Shown here piece by piece: positions 44,508-51,441 of a stretch of 64,000 nt of DNA (within the stretch, counting starts at the first letter, position 1; every line of letters starts with the position of its first letter). Where the stretch lies: assembly GCF_900184815.1 (NCBI RefSeq), contig NZ_FXXQ01000002.1, positions 434,001 to 498,000 on the forward strand. Direction: 5' to 3'. The DNA is from Boseongicola aestuarii. Its GTDB lineage: Bacteria; Pseudomonadota; Alphaproteobacteria; Rhodobacterales; Rhodobacteraceae. The notes beneath the pieces were generated by a model, which worked only from the letters and a program-made list of their open reading frames with translations, made no database searches and was not told the origin of the DNA. Both the position numbers and the translations under genes were made by a program.

Positions 44508-45194
44508 TTAGGTGGGCCGATTCCAGTTGCCGGGCAGGTTGGCGAAACGGGACTTGTCCGGGGCCTTTACGCCCGAAAGGATCTGGTCCTTCAATGACAT
44601 GAAAGGCTTGGTGATCGGGTTTTTCTTTAGGCTGGCCTTGGCCTTTTCGATCTGCATGACGTTGTCGATACGCCGGTCGATGAAGTCCTTCGTGTCCTTG
44701 GCAAGCGGGCTTTCATCGCCTAGCCAGAACAGAACGGTCGAGGCCCAGACACCGGACAGCGTGGCGCGCTTGGTGTACCAGTTCACATCCCTTGAGGTGT
44801 CGCCAAGGGTGGTCCAGACGTGATCGGCGGTTTCCCAGATCAGCTTGGTGCCTTCAGCCGCGTTCTGCGGCAGCGCAAAAAGAGCAGACGCACGGCGCAC
44901 CGCTTCGCGGTCATCCAGCGCCTCGACGCGCAGCTTTAGGGCGGTCGCGACCTTGTCGCGAAAACGCATTTCGCTCATCTCCGAGGCCTCCATCGCGGCC
45001 ACCATCGCGGCATCCCCGCGCCGGTGATAGGCAATCGCCAGATCCATCGCACCGCGTGGACAGGCGGTTTCGGCCACGGCCTTTTCCATACCAAGGTCAG
45101 CGGCGGCGGCGCGAAAGGCGGCAGGAGTCCAGCCGTCAAACGGCACATGGGGCAGAATGGCGTCAAGAAGCTGGTCGCGGATGGTGTCACTCAT
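44508..45194 (-). CDS. COQ9-family ubiquinone biosynthesis protein
   Basis: 228 residues, all-helical TetR-like fold: RDQLLDAILPHVPFDGWT at the N-terminus and VNWYTKRATLSGVWASTVLFWLGD, the lipid-binding region of COQ9. Presents lipid substrates to the COQ7 hydroxylase in ubiquinone synthesis. Divergent from rpsU, upstream of the quinone oxidoreductase gene. Confidence 0.9.
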   Translation of the reverse strand: MSDTIRDQLLDAILPHVPFDGWTPAAFRAAAADLGMEKAVAETACPRGAMDLAIAYHRRGDAAMVAAMEASEMSEMRFRDKVATALKLRVEALDDREAVRRASALFALPQNAAEGTKLIWETADHVWTTLGDTSRDVNWYTKRATLSGVWASTVLFWLGDESPLAKDTKDFIDRRIDNVMQIEKAKASLKKNPITKPFMSLKDQILSGVKAPDKSRFANLPGNWNRPT

Positions 45195-45305
45195 GTCTCG
45201 GTCCCTTTTGGGCTGCTCGTGATAGTGGACAAGTTAGGTCGGCTGTGCTAGAGCGCCACCTCCTGCAATTCTGCAACTTTAACCTAGAAAGGTGGTGACA
45301 ACCAC

Positions 45306-45512
45306 ATGCAGGTCAGTGTTCGTGACAACAATGTCGATCAGGCGCTTCGCGCTCTGAAGAAAAAGCTCCAGCGTGAGGGTGTTTTTCGTGAGATGAAGCT
45401 TCGGCAACATTTCGAAAAGCCCTCCGAGAAAAAAGCGCGCGAGAAGGCTGAAGCCATCCGCCGTGCCCGCAAGCTCGCTCGTAAAAAAGCGCAGCGCGAG
45501 GGAATGCTCTAA
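45306..45512 (+). CDS. rpsU: 30S ribosomal protein S21
   Basis: 68 residues. [31 protein letters not shown] is the S21 core; the rest is a Lys/Arg-rich helix. A GAAAGGTGG ribosome site lies upstream. TGCTAGAG near 45246 could be a -10 element, but the -35 is unclear. A hairpin terminator follows. Confidence 0.97.
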   Translation: MQVSVRDNNVDQALRALKKKLQREGVFREMKLRQHFEKPSEKKAREKAEAIRRARKLARKKAQREGML

Positions 45513-45559
45513 GCTCGGGGCTTAAAGCACTGGGTTGCCTTTCGGGGTGACCAACGACG

Positions 45560-45595
45560 ACCCCCGCAGCCTGGCTTCGGGGGTTTGTTGTTTCT
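45560..45595 (+). terminator. Rho-independent terminator of rpsU
   Basis: Stem ACCCCCG (45560-45566) with CGGGGGT (45578-45584), 11-base loop, then TTTGTTGTTTC. Confidence 0.85.
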
Positions 45596-45606
45596 TGGGC
45601 CTGCGA

Positions 45607-46029
45607 TCAGAAAAGGTGGTTGCGCATCCCGACAAGCAGAACGCCAAGGAAGATGATCGTCGCCAGACATGGTGTCGCCAGCCAGATGTTGAGCGAACGC
45701 TCCGTTTTCGTGTCGATATACGCCAGACAGGCAAAGACAATGACCGTGATGCACGACGGCAGGCTCAATACGAAAACAAGACCATTGAAATCATTCGATT
45801 GTTCAAACACGAAGATTTCGATACCCGTCCAGAAAGCCGCGATCGGACCGATAACACCCAAAGCGCCTACCCCGGCAGCGGTCAGACCGAAGGGCCAGGC
45901 GATACCAAAGGCCGCGGAGATCCCGGCACCGTCTATGAGGTAAGTCACGAGTAGCGCCACAAAACTGGCGATCCCGCTTGCGACGGTAATGACCGCCCAG
46001 ATGGACAAGAGACTTCTGTGAGTTCTCAT
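45607..46029 (-). CDS. Small membrane protein, unknown function
   Basis: 140 residues with four predicted membrane helices (~9-30, 36-60, 72-92, 112-132). No family recognised. ATG 46029 is preferred; the frame runs on to 46224 but that part is polar and overlaps the OsmC gene's upstream region. Confidence 0.6.
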   Translation of the reverse strand: MRTHRSLLSIWAVITVASGIASFVALLVTYLIDGAGISAAFGIAWPFGLTAAGVGALGVIGPIAAFWTGIEIFVFEQSNDFNGLVFVLSLPSCITVIVFACLAYIDTKTERSLNIWLATPCLATIIFLGVLLVGMRNHLF

Positions 46030-46223
46030 CGTGCGTCCTTTGCTTCGACAACGTAGCGGCTGTGCAAGAGGTGGTTTCGCTCGGGATAACAGGGCAGGCG
46101 CAGGGACGAAACGCGCGCCAAAATCCACTGGCGCTTTTGTGCGTTTCTGAGATGCGGATCCAGTTGCTCTGGTCGCTGTCGAACAATAGTGTCGCGGGAC
46201 CGATAATTCCAAGGACAATCCCA

Positions 46224-46640
46224 ATGAAATCCACCGTCACATGGACCGGCAACCGGTCGTTTGAGGGCAAGACCGAAGATGGTACTGCCGTCTCGTTTGG
46301 CCGAAGCACCGAGACCTCGCCCAAGCCGGGACCAAGTGCGATGGAGTTGATCCTGATCGGGACTGGCGGGTGCTCAATTTACGACGTCATTTCGATTCTC
46401 GAAAAGGGGCGTCAGGATTTCGACGATGTGCGGGTAGAGATGAGTGCGGATCGCGCAGATGAGGTTCCGGCGGTCTTCACGCGTATTCATATGCATTTCG
46501 TGGTGACGGGGCGGGACATCAAACCCGCTCTGGTGGAACGGGCGGTTACCCTTTCGGCCGAAAAATATTGCTCGGCGACAAAGATGCTGCAAGCCAGCGT
46601 CGAGATTACCCACGACTTTGAGATCGTCGACGCAGACTGA
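46224..46640 (+). CDS. OsmC-family peroxiredoxin-like protein
   Basis: 138 residues, YhfA-like branch of OsmC. Two conserved Cys: GTGGCSIYDV (~53) and EKYCSATKML (~115), the peroxidatic and resolving positions in OsmC/Ohr. Ends 2 bases from the end of the convergent Popeye-like gene. Confidence 0.87.
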   Translation: MKSTVTWTGNRSFEGKTEDGTAVSFGRSTETSPKPGPSAMELILIGTGGCSIYDVISILEKGRQDFDDVRVEMSADRADEVPAVFTRIHMHFVVTGRDIKPALVERAVTLSAEKYCSATKMLQASVEITHDFEIVDAD

Positions 46641-46642
46641 CG

Positions 46643-47317
46643 TCAGGTTTCAGCAGCCAGCGGCATGGATGCGGCCACCTTTGCCAGAAGGTCGCGATTG
46701 AACTGCGCGGCCATGGCGATGCGCAGGGCCGGAGAGCGCCGTTTCAGGCGCGCCAGCACCTCGTGGTCCCAGACCACATAGCGCGCGTCTTTTCCAAGCT
46801 CGACTGTGGCGGTCGCCGGTGAGCCCTGAAGGTAGGCGACTTCCCCGATGAATGTCTTGTCCGCAATCACAACTTCGGTATCGCGCTTGGTGATATGGAT
46901 CGGGCCGTCGGACACGAAGTAGAGCTTGGTGAGCACTTCGCCCTTGGTGGCCAGACGAAGTTTGTCAGTGACGATGCCGCTGGTGCCATGTTTCATCAAG
47001 CGCCGAAACTGGCCGGGGTTGAGCATATCGAACGAGCGATAAAGCTCGGCCGTTTCCCGTGTCATCGCAAATGTCGTTCGCTCGGCGATCACAACGAAGA
47101 TCATCACAAGATTGACGACAGCAAGAATGCCATTCGTTATGAACGCGTCCCACAGCGGCTCTCCAACGACGAAGAAATAGTAGACGAGGTAAAGCGCACT
47201 TGCGGCCAGCATGAAAAGCCGCAGCCACAATTCATCTCGGGCCAGAAAACCACACACACCCAAGGCAAGTGCCAAGTAGACAAGCGTCCCGATGCCAAGT
47301 CCAAACTGAGCTTCCAT
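46643..47317 (-). CDS. Popeye-like membrane protein with cyclic-nucleotide-binding-type domain
   Basis: 224 residues: three N-terminal membrane helices (~6-25, 32-52, 58-78) and a jelly-roll cNMP-binding-like domain (~95-205; LYFVSDGPIHITKRDTEVVI, FIGEVAYLQGSPATATVEL). This topology and the FIGEVAYLQG segment resemble Popeye-domain (POPDC) proteins, which bind cAMP in animals. The phosphate-binding cassette is not the canonical RAA type. Nine bases after the Lrp gene, same strand. Function in bacteria unknown. Confidence 0.7.
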   Translation of the reverse strand: MEAQFGLGIGTLVYLALALGVCGFLARDELWLRLFMLAASALYLVYYFFVVGEPLWDAFITNGILAVVNLVMIFVVIAERTTFAMTRETAELYRSFDMLNPGQFRRLMKHGTSGIVTDKLRLATKGEVLTKLYFVSDGPIHITKRDTEVVIADKTFIGEVAYLQGSPATATVELGKDARYVVWDHEVLARLKRRSPALRIAMAAQFNRDLLAKVAASMPLAAET

Positions 47318-47326
47318 TGTTATTCC

Positions 47327-47788
47327 TTAGACGGGGAGAGCTGTTGTCTGGCGCACGGTACGAAGCGCAAAAGACGAGTGCATCTGCGCGACCCCCGGCA
47401 GACGGGCGAGGTAGCGGCGGTGGATGCGCGCGAAGTCTTCGGTATCTCGTGCGATGACTTTCAGCAGGTAATCCGCCGTCCCGGCCATGAGGTGACATTC
47501 CAGAACGTCGGGGATCAGCCGAACTTCGCGCTCGAAGGCGTCGAGGACTTCGTCGGCCTGACCAGACAGGGTAATTTCTACGAAAACAACCGTGGGGCGG
47601 CCAAGTTTGCGAGGGTCGAGAAGCGCCACATAGTCGCGGATGATGCCGGCGTCTTCCAGCCGTTGCACGCGGCGGTGACAGGCGGAGGCCGAGAGGTGGA
47701 CCTCTTCTGACAGGTCGGCGTTGGAGATGCGCCCCTTTCGCTGAAGCACCGTAAGTATTCGGGCATCTGTCGCGTCGAGTTCCATCAT
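47327..47788 (-). CDS. Lrp/AsnC-family transcriptional regulator, likely regulator of ald
   Basis: 153 residues from ATG 47788 (also ATG 47785 and 47803 in frame; none has a strong ribosome site). N-terminal HTH: LDATDARILTVLQRKGRISNADLSEEVHLSASACHRRVQRLEDAGII. C-terminal RAM ligand domain with VLECHLMAGTADYLLKV. Divergent from alanine dehydrogenase, the classic AldR arrangement, so alanine or another amino acid is the likely effector. Confidence 0.9.
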   Translation of the reverse strand: MMELDATDARILTVLQRKGRISNADLSEEVHLSASACHRRVQRLEDAGIIRDYVALLDPRKLGRPTVVFVEITLSGQADEVLDAFEREVRLIPDVLECHLMAGTADYLLKVIARDTEDFARIHRRYLARLPGVAQMHSSFALRTVRQTTALPV

Positions 47789-47829
47789 GGCGCACGATTC
47801 CATCGCTGAATTCTTGTATCTTCGAATAC

Positions 47830-47849
47830 TTTGCCGATTTTAGCGCAAA
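47830..47849. promoter_or_regulatory. Candidate Lrp-type operator between lrp and ald
   Basis: Dyad TTTGC-N10-GCAAA with an AT-rich centre, 41 bases from the Lrp start and 71 from the ald start. A nearby AT-rich stretch around TTCGAA (47819-47826) could be a second site. Confidence 0.35.
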
Positions 47850-47920
47850 CAACCAGAGAAATCGGCGCGTTCTTTCCATGAAATCTGGGCATATGGGCGG
47901 TGTCGAGGAGGAATCACATC

Positions 47921-49039
47921 ATGAAAATCGGTTGCCCGAAAGAAATAAAACCCCAGGAATTTCGCGTCGGAATGACGCCTTCGACGGCTGGTGAGGCCGT
48001 GGGACATGGTCACACCGTCGTGGTGCAGACCGGTGGCGGCGCGGGCGCGGGCTTTACGGACGACGACTATCGCGCGGTCGGTGCCGAAATCGCGGACACT
48101 GCGGAAGAAGTCTTTGCCACCGCCGACATGATCGTCAAGGTGAAGGAACCTCAGCCGGTCGAGCGCGCGATGCTGCGCGAGGGCCAAGTGCTGTTCACCT
48201 ACCTCCACCTGGCACCCGATCCAGAGCAGACGCATGACCTGATCGCCAGCGGCGCGACCTGCATCGCTTACGAAACCGTGACGGACGAGCGCGGCGGCCT
48301 GCCCTTGTTGGCGCCCATGTCGGAAGTTGCGGGCCGCCTTGCACCACAGGTTGGTGCATGGACGCTGCAAAAGGCGAACGGTGGTCGCGGCGTTCTGATG
48401 GGCGGCGTGCCCGGTGTCGGACCTGCGAATGTCGTGGTTATCGGCGGCGGCGTCGTCGGCACTCATGCAGCCAAGATCGCAGCAGGCATGGGCGCGGATG
48501 TCACGGTTCTGGATCGCTCGTTGCCCCGGCTTCGCTATCTCGATGATGTTTTCGGCACCACGTTCAAGAACCGCTATGCCAGCGCGGCCGCTACCGCCGA
48601 ATTGGTCGCGACTGCGGACATGGTCATCGGCGCGGTGCTGATCCCCGGCGCTGCGGCACCGAAGCTGGTAAGCCGCGCCGATCTGTCGACAATGAAGTCG
48701 GGCGCGGCAATCGTCGATGTGGCGATCGACCAGGGCGGTTGCTTTGAGACATCCAAAGCCACGACGCATCAGGACCCGATCTATGAGGTCGACGGCATCA
48801 TGCACTATTGCGTGGCGAACATGCCGGGCGCGGTCGCACGGACATCCACTATTGCTCTGACGAATGCGACGATGCCGTACATGCTGGCGCTGGCCGACAA
48901 GGGCTGGAAGAAAGCCTGCGAGGACGACGTGCACCTGCTGGACGGATTGAACGTACACGCGGGCAAACTGACGTATTACGCGGTGGGAAAAGCTCTTGGG
49001 ATTGACGTGATGTCGCCGCAGCTTGCATTGAAAATCTAG
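47921..49039 (+). CDS. ald: Alanine dehydrogenase
   Basis: 372 residues. MKIGCPKEIKPQEFRVGMTP and LFTYLHLAPD are family hallmarks; NAD-binding VVVIGGGVVGTHAAKIAAGMGADVTVLD; catalytic His in LFTYLHLA and Asp in VDVAIDQGGCFETS. Interconverts L-alanine and pyruvate plus ammonia. GAGGAGG ribosome site 9 bases upstream. Shares a strong terminator with mscL. Confidence 0.96.
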   Translation: MKIGCPKEIKPQEFRVGMTPSTAGEAVGHGHTVVVQTGGGAGAGFTDDDYRAVGAEIADTAEEVFATADMIVKVKEPQPVERAMLREGQVLFTYLHLAPDPEQTHDLIASGATCIAYETVTDERGGLPLLAPMSEVAGRLAPQVGAWTLQKANGGRGVLMGGVPGVGPANVVVIGGGVVGTHAAKIAAGMGADVTVLDRSLPRLRYLDDVFGTTFKNRYASAAATAELVATADMVIGAVLIPGAAAPKLVSRADLSTMKSGAAIVDVAIDQGGCFETSKATTHQDPIYEVDGIMHYCVANMPGAVARTSTIALTNATMPYMLALADKGWKKACEDDVHLLDGLNVHAGKLTYYAVGKALGIDVMSPQLALKI

Positions 49040-49064
49040 GCTTCGGCGCCTCGGACTGTCACGA

Positions 49065-49092
49065 AAAAGGGCCTGCAATTGCAGGCCCTTTT
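49065..49092. terminator. Bidirectional terminator between ald and mscL
   Basis: Perfect 12-base arms AAAAGGGCCTGC and GCAGGCCCTTTT around AATT. It works in both directions for the convergent pair. Confidence 0.92.
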
Positions 49093-49108
49093 GCCATCTA
49101 TGAAAAGA

Positions 49109-49546
49109 TCAGGACTGCGCTTTCAGCGCGTCGCGGATCTCCATCAAAAGCTCTTCCTGCGTCGGGCCTTTTGGCGCTTCGGCGACTGGAGCTTCTTCTT
49201 TTTTCATGGCTGCATCTTTGACGCGGTTGACCATCTTGACCAGCATGAAGACCACCCATGCGATGATCAGGAAGTTGACGATCGCCATGATGAATGAGCC
49301 GTAGGCAAACACCGATGCGCCGGTTTCCCGCGCCGCTTCCAGGCTTGCGCCGTCCGCCACATCACCCGACAGAACGGCATAATTGTTCGTGAAATCGACG
49401 CCACCAGTAAACAATCCGATGATCGGATTGATAAGATCGCCCACAAGCGACGACACGATGGCCGTGAACGCCGCGCCGATGATGATGCCGACGGCCATGT
49501 CCATGACATTGCCCTTGGCGATGAAGTCTCTGAATTCGTTGATCAT
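49109..49546 (-). CDS. mscL: Large-conductance mechanosensitive channel
   Basis: 145 residues. [27 protein letters not shown] is the pore helix; second helix [20 protein letters not shown]; cytoplasmic helix at the C-terminus. Releases solutes on hypo-osmotic shock. GGGAG before ATG 49546. The 159-base gap to the GST gene has three TGCAC motifs but no clear promoter. Confidence 0.97.
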   Translation of the reverse strand: MINEFRDFIAKGNVMDMAVGIIIGAAFTAIVSSLVGDLINPIIGLFTGGVDFTNNYAVLSGDVADGASLEAARETGASVFAYGSFIMAIVNFLIIAWVVFMLVKMVNRVKDAAMKKEEAPVAEAPKGPTQEELLMEIRDALKAQS

Positions 49547-49705
49547 TTTGTCACTCCCTAGTCCCCGTTGTTATGAATGAGCACATTGCACGCACCATAA
49601 GTGCACACGCCCTAGCACGATTTTGCACAGTTAGCAGCGGTTAATAAACGACGCGCAGCACCTACGTAACGTCCAAGCGAAATTCAAAGATCAAAGGAAC
49701 GGATT

Positions 49706-50413
49706 ATGAATATCCAGACCCCCATCAGCGCACATCCAATTTCCGCGCGCTGGCCTGCCGCGCGCCCGGACGTCATGCAACTTTACAGCTCACCCACTCC
49801 GAACGGCGTCAAGGTATCGATTGCTCTGGAAGAACTCGGGCTGGACTACGAGCCGCATCTTGTCACTCTTGCCCCGTCCGACGTGAAAAGCGCCGCGTTC
49901 ACCGCGCTGAACCCGAACGGCAGAATTCCTGCGTTGATCGATCCGAACGGGCCGGCAGGGCAAACGGTCGAACTGTTCGAAAGCGGCGCAATTCTGATTT
50001 ATCTTGCGGAAAAGACCGGAAAACTGATGCCCGAGGGCGCGGCGAAATACGACGTTTTGAAATGGCTGATGTTCCAGATGGGAGGGATCGGGCCGATGTT
50101 CGGACAACTTGGCTATTTCGTGAAATTCGCCGGTAAGGACATCGAGGATCCACGCCCGCGAGAACGATATCTGGCCGAATCCAAGCGACTTCTGGCCGTG
50201 CTCGAGGCGCATCTGGAAGGCCGTGACTGGGTCGCGGGCACATATTCAATCGCCGACATTGCCATAGCACCTTGGCTTCGCGGGCTTGAGGGGTATGGGA
50301 CGAAGGACATGCTTGGCTGGGACGAACTGACCCATGTTCCAGCCTATCTTGACCGTTTTCTGGCCCGGCCAGCGGTTCAGCGCGGGCTGAAGATACCGGC
50401 CGTTAAAGGTTAA
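49706..50413 (+). CDS. Glutathione S-transferase
   Basis: 235 residues. Thioredoxin-like N-terminus with SSPTPNGVKVSIALEELGL, cis-Pro in NGRIPAL, and ESGAILIYLAE; helical C-domain with GTYSIADIAIAPW. YfcG/YghU-like type (nu class), which can act as disulfide-bond reductases; substrate unknown. Stop codon lies in a perfect palindrome. Confidence 0.9.
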   Translation: MNIQTPISAHPISARWPAARPDVMQLYSSPTPNGVKVSIALEELGLDYEPHLVTLAPSDVKSAAFTALNPNGRIPALIDPNGPAGQTVELFESGAILIYLAEKTGKLMPEGAAKYDVLKWLMFQMGGIGPMFGQLGYFVKFAGKDIEDPRPRERYLAESKRLLAVLEAHLEGRDWVAGTYSIADIAIAPWLRGLEGYGTKDMLGWDELTHVPAYLDRFLARPAVQRGLKIPAVKG

Positions 50414-50420
50414 CGGCCGG
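50396..50420. repeat. Perfect palindrome overlapping the GST stop codon
   Basis: Arms CCGGCCGTTAA and TTAACGGCCGG with a 3-base loop; the stop codon (50411-50413) is inside the second arm. It separates convergent genes, without a T tract. Confidence 0.7.
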
Positions 50421-50434
50421 GCTGTTGCCGGGCG

Positions 50435-50881
50435 TTACGGAAGTTTGCCCGACAGCACATAATTCAGGATCTCAACCACCTGCCGCGGTTCCTCTGCCAC
50501 AGCGAGGGCCGCGGCATGGACTTCTTTCAAGGGATGCTGGTGGTCGGGCTGGCTTAGAACGATAAGCGATTTGCCCAGAGCCGCAGCCATGCCAGCGTCG
50601 AACGCGGCGTTCCACTGTTTGTATTTTTCGCCAAACCGGACAACGACAATGTCAGCGTTTTCAATACCATGGCGAGTCCGTATGGCATTTACCTTGGCGC
50701 TTTTGTGGTCATGCCAGAACTTGTTCGGCTCGTCGCCAAGGATTGCGACACCGCAATCATCCGAAGCCGCGTGATTTGTCACAGGCGAGGAAAACGCGAC
50801 GTCCAGATCTTTGGAACCCTCTATGATCTGCTCGCGCCAATCCGTGTGGATTTCACCCGACAGGTATACTTTCATTGTCAT
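50435..50881 (-). CDS. ytoQ: YtoQ-family protein
   Basis: 148 residues. KVYLSGEIHTDWREQI, SSPVTNHAASDDCG, and FGEKYKQWNAAFDAGMAAALGKSLIVL match the conserved YtoQ family, which has a nucleoside 2-deoxyribosyltransferase-like fold. Function unproven. ATG 50881 with AAGGAG 6 bases upstream; longer frame rejected. Confidence 0.85.
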   Translation of the reverse strand: MTMKVYLSGEIHTDWREQIIEGSKDLDVAFSSPVTNHAASDDCGVAILGDEPNKFWHDHKSAKVNAIRTRHGIENADIVVVRFGEKYKQWNAAFDAGMAAALGKSLIVLSQPDHQHPLKEVHAAALAVAEEPRQVVEILNYVLSGKLP

Positions 50882-50988
50882 GCTTATCTCCTTGTTGACG
50901 CTCTTTAGCGTGCCGGGAGCAGAAGGTAAAATTTGATTTTCAGCTTGCATCTGCGACCTTGGGGCACCCAATCAAAAAGGAATTCCAT

Positions 50989-51441
50989 ATGGCACTCCAC
51001 CTTTATGCTCTTGCGATCCTCATGGGCGCGATCATGTCGATCTATATCCCCATGATCTCACAATCGGCGCGCGTAATGGGGGCTGCTGTGATGGGCAATG
51101 TCCCGTTCTTCTTCGTGGCCTTCGTAACATCGGTGGTCATTGCGCTAGTCTCGGGGCAGCGCGGCGACTCCTTTCGCAAAATCGCGGATGTGCCACCATG
51201 GTTGTTCCTTGCCGGGGTCATGAGCGCGGGGATCATACTTGGCGCCACATTTCTGGTGCCACGCATCGGGACGGGCGCGTTGTTCGTGTTGTTGGTTACG
51301 GGTCAGATCCTCGCCGGACTGGCGATCAACCAGTTCGGATTGCTGGGCGTGCCCGCCCAGCCGATGACGCTTTCAATCGCCGCGGGCGCGGTTCTTGTGA
51401 TCGCGGGCGCCGCGCTGGTCACATTCGGAGCGGTAACCTAG
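50989..51441 (+). CDS. DMT-family (YdcZ/DUF606-like) membrane transporter
   Basis: 150 residues, five predicted helices. Start ALHLYALAILMGAIMSIYIPM and end SIAAGAVLVIAGAALVTFG fit the half-size YdcZ group. Likely works as a dimer. AAGG before ATG 50989; TAG overlaps pheT's stop (CTAG). Confidence 0.75.
   Translation: MALHLYALAILMGAIMSIYIPMISQSARVMGAAVMGNVPFFFVAFVTSVVIALVSGQRGDSFRKIADVPPWLFLAGVMSAGIILGATFLVPRIGTGALFVLLVTGQILAGLAINQFGLLGVPAQPMTLSIAAGAVLVIAGAALVTFGAVT

Noticed and set aside
49547-49705. Operator formed by three TGCAC motifs between mscL and the GST gene
   Set aside because: Spacing and orientation are irregular; too weak to mark.
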